Part shown: positions 7,912 through 15,731 of the stretch, piece after piece
How the letters are laid out: every line of letters starts with the position of its first letter
Position numbering within the stretch: position 1 is the stretch's first letter
Assembly (NCBI RefSeq): GCF_029581275.1
Contig: NZ_CP120742.1
Span: forward strand, 5,952,501-6,016,500
Length of the DNA stretch: 64,000 nt
Direction of reading: 5' to 3'
DNA from: Micromonospora sp. WMMD1155
GTDB taxonomy: Bacteria; Actinomycetota; Actinomycetes; Mycobacteriales; Micromonosporaceae
Notes under the pieces: generated by a model
Database searches by the model: none
Told to the model about the DNA's origin: nothing
Seen by the model: only the letters and a program-made list of their open reading frames with translations
Position numbers and translations under genes: made by a program

Positions 7912-8742
7912 GTGGACTCCGTACTCGCGCACTACCTCGACAACCTGGTCGCCGCCGCCCGGGACGTGCTCGGGGCCGACCTGGTCGGCGCGTACGCCGC
8001 CGGCTCGGTGGGGCTGGGCGCCTACCAACCCGGCCGCAGTGACGTGGACGTGGCGCTGGTCAGCGCCGGGCCGCTCCCTGCGGCGGCCAAAAGGGAGCTG
8101 GTGGCGCGGCTGCGGCACGAGGCGCTGCCCTGCCCGGCACGAGGACTGGAGCTGGTGGTCTACGACCGGGCGGTGGCCGCCTCCGGCACACCCGAGCCCG
8201 GCTTCGAGGTCGAACTCAACACGGGCGCGGCCATGCCGTTCCGGCGCACACTCGACCCGGCCGACCGGCCGGCCGCCGACGGGCGCTTCTGGTACGGGCT
8301 GGACCGCAGCATCCTGCACCAGAGCGGTCTGCCGCTGCTCGGACCGCCGGCCGGGGAGGTCTTCGCCGACCTCACGGCGGCCGACCTGCGTCGGCTGCTC
8401 GTCGAGGCGCTGACCTGGTGGCTCGCCCTGCCGACACCACCGGACGACCAGCCCGCGCCCGGTACGGAGGACGCGGTGCTCGGCGCCTGCCGGTCACTGG
8501 TGCGGCACCGAGACGGCGTCTGGCTCGCCAAGGTCGCGGCCGGTCAGCGGTTGGTCGACACCGGTGACCGGACCGAGGTGATCCACCGCGCGGTCGCCGC
8601 CCGCCACGGCGGCCCGCCACCGACCGGCGCGCAGGCCCGCGCCTTCCAACAGCGGGTACGCGACGACATCGCCGGCCAGGAGCCCGTCGAGCCCGAGGTC
8701 AGCGGACCGGGCGGGACTGTAACGAGGCGAAGAGCAGGTTGA
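7912..8742 (+). CDS. AadA-like nucleotidyltransferase (DUF4111)
   Basis: About 276 residues from the GTG at 7912 (VDSVLAHYLDNLVAAARDV). The polymerase-beta-type nucleotidyltransferase core is GAYAAGSVGLGAYQPGRSDV followed by DVAL: a GS motif with the DxD metal-binding pair. A helical DUF4111-like C-terminal half (LRRLLVEALTWWLALP; ACRSLVRHRDGVWLAKVAAG) follows. This matches the ANT(3'')/ANT(9) adenylyltransferase superfamily, which modifies aminoglycosides, but chromosomal actinomycete members often have unknown substrates. An in-frame ATG at 7837 would add 25 low-complexity residues; I prefer 7912 from family alignment, although no strong ribosome site is seen. The 3' end overlaps the convergent flavoenzyme gene by 44 bases. 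Confidence 0.75.
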   Translation: MDSVLAHYLDNLVAAARDVLGADLVGAYAAGSVGLGAYQPGRSDVDVALVSAGPLPAAAKRELVARLRHEALPCPARGLELVVYDRAVAASGTPEPGFEVELNTGAAMPFRRTLDPADRPAADGRFWYGLDRSILHQSGLPLLGPPAGEVFADLTAADLRRLLVEALTWWLALPTPPDDQPAPGTEDAVLGACRSLVRHRDGVWLAKVAAGQRLVDTGDRTEVIHRAVAARHGGPPPTGAQARAFQQRVRDDIAGQEPVEPEVSGPGGTVTRRRAG

Positions 8743-10093
8743 GACCCTCGGTCATGGTCGGGTGGGTGATGACCGCGTCGCGCAGAGCGGTCCACGGCAT
8801 CCCGGCGAGCATGGCCAACTGCACCGACGTGATCACCTCGCCGGCCTCGGGGCCGAGCAGCGCCGCACCGAGGATCCGGTCGGTGCCCGCGTCGACGACC
8901 GCCTTCCACATGCCCTGGGTCTGCCGCAGGGTGCGTGCCCGGGGGATCGCGGCGACCGGTAGGCGGGCCACCTGGACGTCGTACCCGGCGCGACGCGCCT
9001 CGGTCTCGGTGAGCCCGACCCGGGCCAGCTCCGGGGTGGTGAAGACGGTGTACGGGACGAGCCGGTCGGCGGTGCTGCGCTGTCCACCCGCGAGGTTCGC
9101 CCGGATGATCCGGTAGTCGTCCAGCGAGACGTGGGTGAACTGCGGGCTGCCGGCGACGTCTCCGGCCGCCCAGGTGCGCTCGGCGCTGGTGCGCAGGTGC
9201 TCGTCGACCTCCACGAAGCCCCGCTCGCTGAGGCGTACGCCGGCCGCGTCCAGGTCGAGGGAGTCGGTGACCGGTTCCCGGCCGGCGGCCACCAGCACGT
9301 CGTCCCCGATCACCGCGCTGCCGTCGTCGAGCGTCACCCGCAGCGTGCCGTCGGCGTCCCGGTCGACCCGCGCCACCGCGACACCCACCCGTACGTCGAT
9401 GCCGTCGTCGACGAAGACCCGCATCACCGCGTCACTGATGTCGGGATCCTCGCGGGTGAGCAGCCGCGGCCCGCCCTCGACCAGCGTCACCGCGCTGCCG
9501 AACGACGCGAACATCTGCGCGAACTCCACCCCGACGGTGCCGCCGCCGAGCACCACCAACCGGGCCGGAACCCGGTCCAGGCGCAGCAGCGTGTCGCTGG
9601 TCAACACCCCGGCCTCGGCCATCCCGGGCACCGAGGGCAGGTGCGGACGCGTACCCGTGTTGATCACCACGTCCGCGCCGCGCAGCACCCGCTCGCCGCC
9701 GTCGGCGAGCGACACCCGCACCGTCCGTGGACCGACGAACCGGGCCTCGCCGATCACCAGGTGCAGGCCGGAGTCGAGGAACTGCTGCCGGTTGGCGGCC
9801 ACCATCCCCTCGACCACATCCTGCTTGTGCGCCCGCAGCAGATCGACGTCGACCTGGCCGCCCTGCACCACCAGGCCGAGCGCGCCCGCGTCGCGCAGCT
9901 GGCGGGCCGCCCTTGCGCTGGTCACCAGTGCCTTCGTCGGGATGCACGCCACGTTGATGCAGCTGCCGCCGATCATGCCGCGTTCGACCATGGCGACCCG
10001 CTGCCCGGACCGGGCGACGTCCATGCTCAACGTCTTGCCGGCCTTGCCGCCGCCCACGACGAGCAGGTCGAACTCCTCCGGTCGGTCGGTCAC
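8699..10093 (-). CDS. Pyridine nucleotide-disulfide oxidoreductase (MerA/RclA-like)
   Basis: 464-residue class I flavoprotein disulfide reductase. FAD-binding VVGGGKAGK (12-20), redox-active pair Cys45/Cys50 in GGSCINVACIPTK, NAD(P)-binding VVLGGGTVGVEFAQ in the middle, the second FAD motif WAAGDVAG, and a C-terminal dimerisation domain ending HPTMTEGLNLLF. The terminal His-Pro-Thr-x-x-Glu is the usual active-site base region. It lacks a MerA N-terminal metal-binding domain and the C-terminal vicinal cysteines, so a reductase of the RclA/soluble-disulfide type is more likely than a true mercuric reductase. Single gene; its 3' end overlaps the nucleotidyltransferase on the other strand. Confidence 0.88.
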   Translation of the reverse strand: MTDRPEEFDLLVVGGGKAGKTLSMDVARSGQRVAMVERGMIGGSCINVACIPTKALVTSARAARQLRDAGALGLVVQGGQVDVDLLRAHKQDVVEGMVAANRQQFLDSGLHLVIGEARFVGPRTVRVSLADGGERVLRGADVVINTGTRPHLPSVPGMAEAGVLTSDTLLRLDRVPARLVVLGGGTVGVEFAQMFASFGSAVTLVEGGPRLLTREDPDISDAVMRVFVDDGIDVRVGVAVARVDRDADGTLRVTLDDGSAVIGDDVLVAAGREPVTDSLDLDAAGVRLSERGFVEVDEHLRTSAERTWAAGDVAGSPQFTHVSLDDYRIIRANLAGGQRSTADRLVPYTVFTTPELARVGLTETEARRAGYDVQVARLPVAAIPRARTLRQTQGMWKAVVDAGTDRILGAALLGPEAGEVITSVQLAMLAGMPWTALRDAVITHPTMTEGLNLLFASLQSRPVR

Positions 10094-10229
10094 CGGCTGC
10101 TCCTCTCGGCGGGCGGGCAGGCTGGCGCACGCCGCTGGCTGGTACGCGACGGCCAGCCCAGCCTGACAGCTCCGACGTGCGTGGCGACCGGGTTCTCCGC
10201 AGAATCCGCCCTAGCCGCCACCCGTCCCT

Positions 10230-10291
10230 TGATCAAGTGATGAAAAGGAGGTCTTCCGGCCCTTTCCGAGCTACTTCTCATCACTTGATCA
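10230..10291. repeat. Inverted repeat TGATCAAGTGATGA
   Basis: 18-base arms 10230-10247 and 10274-10291 pair with one mismatch around a 26-base loop. They share TGATCAAGTGATGA / TCATCACTTGATCA. It lies upstream of the flavoenzyme start (10093) and just beyond the stop of the coiled-coil gene (10339, minus), so it could serve as that gene's terminator. AT-rich relative to the surroundings; resembles dispersed intergenic elements of this genus. Confidence 0.7.
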
Positions 10292-10338
10292 CCGCTGGTG
10301 ACCGGGGTGTCCGGGGCCCGGTCCCACCGCCGCGAAGG

Positions 10339-12003
10339 TCAGTGGCGGGCGGAGCCGTTCTCGCTGACCGGCTGCCCGAAGGCGAGGAACGGTACGGGCG
10401 TCGGCGCGTCAGTGCCGATGTGCCGAGGGAAGGTCGGCTCGGGGCGTACCTCCTGCGTCGCCGGACGCTCGGCGGCCGGTTCGTCGGTCGACTCCGGCGT
10501 ATCGACAGGGTCGCCGGTCCGCTCGGCGGGCTCGGCCGCGACCTCGTCGGGTGAGTGGTCCGCCACCTGGTGGACCGAGTACGCCGGTGCCTGGTCGGCC
10601 GGAGCCGGGTCAGTGCCCGCGTCCTCGTCGGCGGGCCGCTCCGCGAGGACCGGTGGCACTCCGGTGCGGTCGACGGTGAGCCGCTCGACCCCCGCCCGCT
10701 CGGCAGTGGGCCGGTCCGTGTCGGAACGGGGGCCGACCATCGGGTACTCGGCGGTCTCCGTCCCGCCGGCGGCCGCGGCCATGACCGCGGCGGCGGCGAG
10801 GTCGGCCACCCGCTTCGCCTCCCGTTGCACCCGGGCACGGACCTCTTTGGCGTGTCGCTCGGCGGAGTCCCCGGCCCGTCGGGCCTCCTCCAGCCGGGCG
10901 CTCTCGGCGGTGAGGTCCCGGCGGACCTCGCCGAGCCGCTGCTGCATCCTCGACAGCTCGTCCTCCAGCGTCTCGCCCTCCTGGCGGATCTCGGCGAGCT
11001 GCTGACGGGCGGTGTCCAGCTCGGCGTTCAGCTCGGTGGCTTCCTGCTGGCGCTCCTCGATCTCCTGTTGAAGCGCGGTGAGCTTCTCCTGGTGGATGGC
11101 CGCCTGCTCGTCGGCGCGGTTACGCAGCTCGGTCACGTGCTGCTGCGCCTCGGCCAGCAGGGCGGCGATCTGCTGCTCCGTCGCGCTGCTCTGCTCGGCG
11201 AGCTCGCGCTCGGCGGCGGCCTGCTGCTCGGCGATGTCCCGCTCGGCGGCGGCCCGCCGTTCGTTGACCTCCCGCTCCACGCTGGCCTGCCACTGGGCCA
11301 TCTCCTGCTGGTTCTTCGCGCGGGCCGACTGGAGTTCCTGCTGGATCTGCGTACGCGCCGACTTCATCAGCGCGTCGGCGGCCACCCGGGTCTGGTTGAG
11401 CTGCTGGGCGCTCTGCTCGGTGATCCGCTTCGCCTCGTGCTGGGCGCGCTCGTGCGCCGCCTCACCGTCGGCGCGCAACTGCTCCGCGTGCTCACGGATC
11501 GCCGTCAACTCGGCCTCGGCCAGCGTGCGCCGCTCCTCGTGCGCCTGCTCCTGCTCGGCCCGCCGGGTCGTCAACTCCTCGGCCAGATCCTGGCGTGCCT
11601 GCGCCGCGCGTTCCCGGGTGTCGGCGAGGATCTGCTCCGCCTCGCTGCGCAGCTCGTTCGCGCGGTCGGTGGCCGACTCGGTGATCATGGTGGCCTGCTT
11701 GTCGGCGAGAGCCATGATCTCGGCGACCATCGGGCCCAGGTCGTGGATCGTCGCGCGGTCCACCTGCACCGGTTTCTCCTGAAGGTCGGCTAGTTCGGTT
11801 CGCAGGCGCTGCACCTCGGCGGTCAACTCACGGACCCGGACGGCGGAGCGCCCGTGCTCCCCACTGAGCATCGCGATCTGGCCGTCGAGCTGCTCCAGGT
11901 GTCGGTCCACCTGGCGTTTGTCGTAGCCGCGCAGGGCGAGCTCGAAGGTCGGCCGCGAGGCCGCATCGTCGCGTCCTGCGCGCGGCTCAGCGCCGATGGA
12001 CAT
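10339..12003 (-). CDS. DivIVA-like / FilP-Scy-type coiled-coil protein
   Basis: 554 residues. A short N-terminal DivIVA-type segment (about 18-45: TFELALRGYDKRQVDRHLEQ) carries the membrane-curvature-associated motif RGYD..QVD. A continuous, strongly predicted coiled coil rich in Glu/Gln/Arg/Ala follows (about 45-410), then an acidic, proline-rich disordered tail (about 420-554). In filamentous actinomycetes such proteins (DivIVA, FilP, Scy) form polar or cytoskeletal assemblies; Streptomyces FilP relatives were once called cellulose-binding proteins. The ATG at 12003 has GGAGGATGGTGC upstream. Length lies between FilP (about 300) and Scy (over 1000). Single-gene unit. Confidence 0.82.
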   Translation of the reverse strand: MSIGAEPRAGRDDAASRPTFELALRGYDKRQVDRHLEQLDGQIAMLSGEHGRSAVRVRELTAEVQRLRTELADLQEKPVQVDRATIHDLGPMVAEIMALADKQATMITESATDRANELRSEAEQILADTRERAAQARQDLAEELTTRRAEQEQAHEERRTLAEAELTAIREHAEQLRADGEAAHERAQHEAKRITEQSAQQLNQTRVAADALMKSARTQIQQELQSARAKNQQEMAQWQASVEREVNERRAAAERDIAEQQAAAERELAEQSSATEQQIAALLAEAQQHVTELRNRADEQAAIHQEKLTALQQEIEERQQEATELNAELDTARQQLAEIRQEGETLEDELSRMQQRLGEVRRDLTAESARLEEARRAGDSAERHAKEVRARVQREAKRVADLAAAAVMAAAAGGTETAEYPMVGPRSDTDRPTAERAGVERLTVDRTGVPPVLAERPADEDAGTDPAPADQAPAYSVHQVADHSPDEVAAEPAERTGDPVDTPESTDEPAAERPATQEVRPEPTFPRHIGTDAPTPVPFLAFGQPVSENGSARH

Positions 12004-12152
12004 GCACCATCCTCCGTACGATTCGGGGGCGTCAGGGTCGGTGGTCGCCTGCCCCGTGGGCCGTCAGTGTGGCGCAACGCTACCGCCGAGCCGAGCTGAT
12101 GCGAAGTCCCGCCCCACCACCTCTCACGTTGTCGCCCCGCAGCCCGCTCTCT

Positions 12153-12237
12153 CCTGCGTCGATCATGGACTGGTGGTGCCGGAAAGCTGGGGATTCACCA
12201 CCTTTGCCACCCGACACGGCTCCATGATCGACGCAGG
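12153..12237. repeat. Inverted repeat, GTCGATCATGGA family (copy A)
   Basis: Perfect 17-base arms CCTGCGTCGATCATGGA (12153-12169) and its complement (12221-12237). An inner GGTGGTG/CACCACC pair could extend the fold. It ends 8 bases before the stop of the TrxR-methyltransferase gene (minus), suggesting terminator use. A second copy with the same outer core lies at 35005-35069. The remaining sequence to 12003 shows nothing else. Confidence 0.8.
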
Positions 12238-12244
12238 TCGCCCG

Positions 12245-13819
12245 TTAGCGGCGGCGTGCGAGGAGGACCGCGTCGTGGAGGATGACCTCGTTGCCGTCCG
12301 GGTCGGTGGCCGGGCGGGGGCGTGCCTCGGCCGTCAGCACCTCCCAGTGCGACGGGTCCAGGTCGGCGGCCACGCCCTCCGCCGTGTACATCATGTCCGG
12401 CATGTGCATCCGCCGGACCGTCGTCCACAGATCCGACGGGTGGTGCCCGACGATCAGCAGAACACCGCCGGGAGCCACCGCCGCCGCCAACCGGGCGAAC
12501 AGCTCCTGCCGCTGCACCGGCGGCAGGTGCATGAACTGCGCGGACACCAGGTCGTACGCCTCCTCGGCCGGCGGCTTGTCGCGCAGGTCGGCGTGCGTGA
12601 ACTCGATCCGGTCGCCGACGCCCACGGTGTCGGCGTTGGCGGCGGCCCGGGTCAGCGCGGTGGCGGAGATGTCCACCGCAGTGACCTGCCAGCCGCGCTC
12701 CGCCAGCCACACCGCGTCGGCGCCCTCCCCGCTGCCCACGTCCAGCGCACGCCCCGGCGGCAGGTCCGCGACCTCGGCGACCAACTGTGGGTTCGGTCGA
12801 CCACTCCACACCGCCGGTCGGGACTGGTAGCGCTCCTCCCACGCCGGCTCCTCGAACGCGGTGGCCACCAACTCCCGGTACGCGGCGACCGCGACACGGG
12901 TGTCCTCGGCGATCAGATCCGCGTTGATCGCGGCTCCGGCGTTGAGACCGGCCGCGGCGGACGTGATCACCTGAGCGCGCAGGTCGGCCACGTTGCCCGC
13001 CACCCAGACGCCCGGGACGCTCGTCGCGCCGGTGGCGTCGGCCGGGATCTGGGCACCGATCACGTGCTCACCCATCGTCACCTCCTCCGGGGCCAGACCC
13101 AGCCCCACCAGCAGCCCGGCGCGAGGGGTCAGCCGCGTCGCCACCACAACGGCGTCGAGCGCCACCACCCGGCCGTCGGCGAGCCGTACGCCGGTCAACG
13201 CGTCGTCGGTCACCTCCACCTCGGCGACCGGACCCGGCACCACCGCGATGCCCCGGGCGGCGAGCCGCTCGGCGACCTCCGCGTCCGGTGCGGGGGAGTC
13301 GTGCAGCAGGAGCAGCACGTCGGGGCTCCACTGTCGCCACATCTCCGCCTGGTGCACGGCCAGCGGCCCGGTCGCCAGGACGCCGATGCGCCGGTCCCGG
13401 ACCTCCCAACCGTGGCAGTACGGGCAGTGCAGCACGTCGCGCCCCCACCGCTGCGCCAGGCCGGGCACGTCGGGCAGTTCGTCGGTCAGGCCGGTGGTCA
13501 CCAGCAACCGCCGGGCCCGCACCGAATCCCCGCCGTCGAGGGTCAGCCGGAACCCGTCGTCGTCCCGGGTCGCGGCCTCCACCCGACCGGTGCGGAACTG
13601 CCCGCCGTACCCGGCCACCTCGGCCCGCCCGGTCGCGAGCAACTCGCCCGGCGGCGTCCCCTCCCGGCCCAGGTAGTTGTGAATCCGGTCGGCGGGCGCG
13701 TTGCGCGGCTCACCGGAGTCGACCACCAGCACCGACCGTCGGGCCCGGCTCAGCGCCAGGGCACCGCTGAGCCCCGCGGCGCCGCCGCCCACCACCACCA
13801 CGTCGTATGTCTCGTCCAC
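12245..13819 (-). CDS. Bifunctional thioredoxin-reductase-like flavoprotein / SAM methyltransferase fusion
   Basis: 524 residues from the GTG at 13819, which has AGAGGAGAGG upstream. Residues 1-310 form a low-molecular-weight thioredoxin-reductase-like domain: VVVGGGAAG FAD loop at 8-16, redox pair Cys132/Cys135 in HCPYCHGWE, and the terminal FAD motif VWVAGNVAD (about 271-279). Residues about 325-524 form a class I methyltransferase (ALDVGSGEGADAVWLA, 358-372; LFARLAAAVAPGGVLLIVG). The two halves are in one uninterrupted frame, so the fusion is genuine. Divergent from an XRE-cupin regulator with a short inverted repeat between. Electrons probably pass via the CxxC to an unknown acceptor; the methyl acceptor is unknown. 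A role in small-thiol or metalloid/chalcogen chemistry is speculative. Confidence 0.87.
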   Translation of the reverse strand: MDETYDVVVVGGGAAGLSGALALSRARRSVLVVDSGEPRNAPADRIHNYLGREGTPPGELLATGRAEVAGYGGQFRTGRVEAATRDDDGFRLTLDGGDSVRARRLLVTTGLTDELPDVPGLAQRWGRDVLHCPYCHGWEVRDRRIGVLATGPLAVHQAEMWRQWSPDVLLLLHDSPAPDAEVAERLAARGIAVVPGPVAEVEVTDDALTGVRLADGRVVALDAVVVATRLTPRAGLLVGLGLAPEEVTMGEHVIGAQIPADATGATSVPGVWVAGNVADLRAQVITSAAAGLNAGAAINADLIAEDTRVAVAAYRELVATAFEEPAWEERYQSRPAVWSGRPNPQLVAEVADLPPGRALDVGSGEGADAVWLAERGWQVTAVDISATALTRAAANADTVGVGDRIEFTHADLRDKPPAEEAYDLVSAQFMHLPPVQRQELFARLAAAVAPGGVLLIVGHHPSDLWTTVRRMHMPDMMYTAEGVAADLDPSHWEVLTAEARPRPATDPDGNEVILHDAVLLARRR

Positions 13820-13874
13820 TGGCCTCTCCTCTTGCTTGTCGTCTGGGACCACCATCCGTCGCCACCAGCCGGGT

Positions 13875-13890
13875 GGCAACTATCCTTGCC
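13875..13890. promoter_or_regulatory. Candidate operator GGCAA-N6-TTGCC
   Basis: Inverted repeat GGCAA (13875-13879) and TTGCC (13886-13890) in the 74-base gap between the TrxR-methyltransferase gene and the XRE-cupin gene, 3 bases upstream of the latter's ATG. A further GGCAA follows at 13896-13900. Position and symmetry fit an autoregulatory site of the adjacent XRE protein; this is inference. Confidence 0.45.
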
Positions 13891-13893
13891 GTT

Positions 13894-14490
13894 ATGGCAA
13901 AAGACGACGCCGTCGCGCTGGCCGGGGTCGGCCCCCGGCTGCGCGCCCTGCGCACCAAACGCGGGATCACGCTGACCCAGCTCGGCGACCTCACCGGCAT
14001 CTCGGTGAGCACCCTGTCCCGGCTGGAATCCGGCAGCCGCCGGCCCACCCTGGAGCTGCTGCTCCCGCTGGCCCGCGCGTACCAGGTGGCGCTCGACGAG
14101 CTGGTCGACGCACCGGACACCGGCGACCCTCGGGTACGCCCCAAACCGATCGTCAGGCACGGCATCACGTACCTGCCGCTGACCCGCCGACCCGGGGGTC
14201 TGCAGGCGTTCAAGCTGATCTTCCCGCCGGAGGCACCCAGCGGCGACCGGAGCCAGCAGACCCACGAGGGGTACGAGTGGCTCTACGTGCTCTCCGGCCG
14301 GCTGCGTCTCCTGCTCGGCGAGAACGATCTGATCCTGACGTCGGGCGAGGTGGCCGAGTTCGACACCCGGGTCCCGCACCGCGTCCTCAACCCCGGCCCC
14401 GGCACCGCGGAGGCCCTGATCCTCTTCGGGCCACAGGGGGAGCGGCTGCACGTCCGCGCCCGCCCGTCCGCGCCCGACGAGAATCTTTGA
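13894..14490 (+). CDS. XRE family transcriptional regulator with cupin sensor domain
   Basis: 198 residues. The N-terminal helix-turn-helix (about 10-66) reads VGPRLRALRTKRGITLTQLG and ISVSTLSRLESGSRRPTLEL, a clear XRE/Cro motif. The C-terminal half (about 95-190) is a small cupin (HEGYEWLYVLSGRLRLLLGE; LTSGEVAEFDTRVPHRVLNP), the usual ligand-sensing module. The ATG at 13894 begins the conserved domain; open sequence upstream is not used. It sits head-to-head with the TrxR-methyltransferase fusion and probably regulates it. The ligand is not predictable. Confidence 0.88.
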   Translation: MAKDDAVALAGVGPRLRALRTKRGITLTQLGDLTGISVSTLSRLESGSRRPTLELLLPLARAYQVALDELVDAPDTGDPRVRPKPIVRHGITYLPLTRRPGGLQAFKLIFPPEAPSGDRSQQTHEGYEWLYVLSGRLRLLLGENDLILTSGEVAEFDTRVPHRVLNPGPGTAEALILFGPQGERLHVRARPSAPDENL

Positions 14491-14509
14491 TCAACTCAGG
14501 TTCACCGAT

Positions 14510-14542
14510 GTCGGGGTATCCGGGCCACGTCGACACCCCGAC
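14510..14542. repeat. Small intergenic inverted repeat
   Basis: GTCGGGGT (14510-14517) and ACCCCGAC (14535-14542) with a 17-base loop, flanked by TTGATCAAC and GTCGATCAAC sequences. It lies in the 104-base gap between the XRE-cupin gene and the hydrolase gene and may terminate the former. Composition resembles the other GATC-containing elements in this window. Confidence 0.5.
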
Positions 14543-14594
14543 TTCCACGATCTCGTGTCGATCAACCGCACCGGACTGGTGCGAGGATGGGCCG

Positions 14595-15434
14595 ATGACC
14601 GATGCGGCATCCCGGCGTTGGCCCGACCGGATCGAGCACCGTGACATCGTCGTCAACGAGGTACCGGGCTTCCGCCCGCTGACGTTGGACCTTGTCGTGC
14701 CGGTGGCGGCACCCCGACCGGTCCCGGTCCTGGTGTGGATCCACGGCGGAGCATGGCTGTTCGGCTCGCCGAAGCGCCCGCCGGACTGGCTCATGGAGGC
14801 GGATCCGTTCACCGCCGCCATCCGGGCCGGGTTCGCCGTCGCCTCCGCTCAGTACCGACTGAGCGGCGAGGCGCCCTTTCCCGCCCAACTCGACGACGTC
14901 AAGGCGGCGGTGCGCTGGCTGCGCCGACACGGCGACACGGTGCGCGTGGACCGCGAGCGGATCGGGGTGTGGGGCGAGTCGGCCGGTGGGCACCTGGCCG
15001 CGATGGTCGCGCTGACCGGGGACGAACAGGACGACAGCGGCGTCCGGGCGGCAGTCTGCTGGTACGCGCCGTCGAACCTGCTGACCATGCAGTCGCAGGC
15101 GCACCCGTCCGGCACGATCGACCATGACGCGGCCGACTCGCCCGAGTCTCTTCTGATCGGCGCCCCGTTGGCCGACAACCCGGAGGTGGGCCGGGCGGCC
15201 AGTCCGATCACCTACGTGACCGACCAGGCCCCACCCATGCTGCTGGTCCACGGCGACCAGGACGTGGTCGTACCGGTGGGGCAGAGCGAGGAGCTAGCCG
15301 CGGCACTGACGGCGGCCGGCGCCGAGGTCGAGTTGTCGGTGGTGCAAGGGGCCGATCACTGCTTCGGCGGAGCGCCGCTGGAGCCGCTGGTCCGCGACAC
15401 CCTGGCGTTCTTCATCCGGGTCCTGACCGCTTAA
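14595..15434 (+). CDS. Alpha/beta hydrolase (HSL/carboxylesterase-like)
   Basis: 279 residues, cytoplasmic, no signal peptide. Oxyanion-hole motif HGGAW (50-54), nucleophile elbow GESAGG with Ser129, probable acid Asp223 in HGDQDVVVP, and His255 in GADHCF. The HGGxW plus GxSxGG combination is the hormone-sensitive-lipase/BD-FAE-like esterase group. The ATG at 14595 lies shortly after GAGGATGGG. Single gene between the XRE-cupin gene and a second XRE gene. Natural substrate unknown; carboxylic esters are likely. Confidence 0.87.
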   Translation: MTDAASRRWPDRIEHRDIVVNEVPGFRPLTLDLVVPVAAPRPVPVLVWIHGGAWLFGSPKRPPDWLMEADPFTAAIRAGFAVASAQYRLSGEAPFPAQLDDVKAAVRWLRRHGDTVRVDRERIGVWGESAGGHLAAMVALTGDEQDDSGVRAAVCWYAPSNLLTMQSQAHPSGTIDHDAADSPESLLIGAPLADNPEVGRAASPITYVTDQAPPMLLVHGDQDVVVPVGQSEELAAALTAAGAEVELSVVQGADHCFGGAPLEPLVRDTLAFFIRVLTA

Positions 15435-15731
15435 GGCGTGAGCTGGCATTTGCCGGTGGGGTGCGGTTTCCGTGCCTCCGGCGGGGCCGCAACGACTCCA
15501 AGACCGCCGGGAGTACGTCACGCGTCGGAGCGCCCAGATCTCACCAGCGAGGATCGACGTGCCTGCCCCGGGCCTGGGTTTGCCGAGGATCGGAGACGCT
15601 CGCCCGGCGGCTACGGTATTAGCCGTCGTGGTGGGGCGCGTCGGTGCGGTGTCGGGAGTACCGTCGACTGTAGTGGTCTGCCGTGTAGTGGCTGGGAGTC
15701 CGCTGCCCGGACCGCTACCTGGGAGACGATG

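Noticed and set aside
8699..10093. Mercuric reductase (merA) as a specific call
   Set aside because: No N-terminal metal-binding domain, no C-terminal vicinal cysteines and no mer neighbours; kept as a general RclA/MerA-like flavoenzyme.
15435..15731. Open sequence upstream of the XRE gene that extends its frame to 15438
   Set aside because: Encodes a Gly/Arg/Cys-rich stretch unlike any regulator N-terminus; the HTH begins right after the ATG at 15732.
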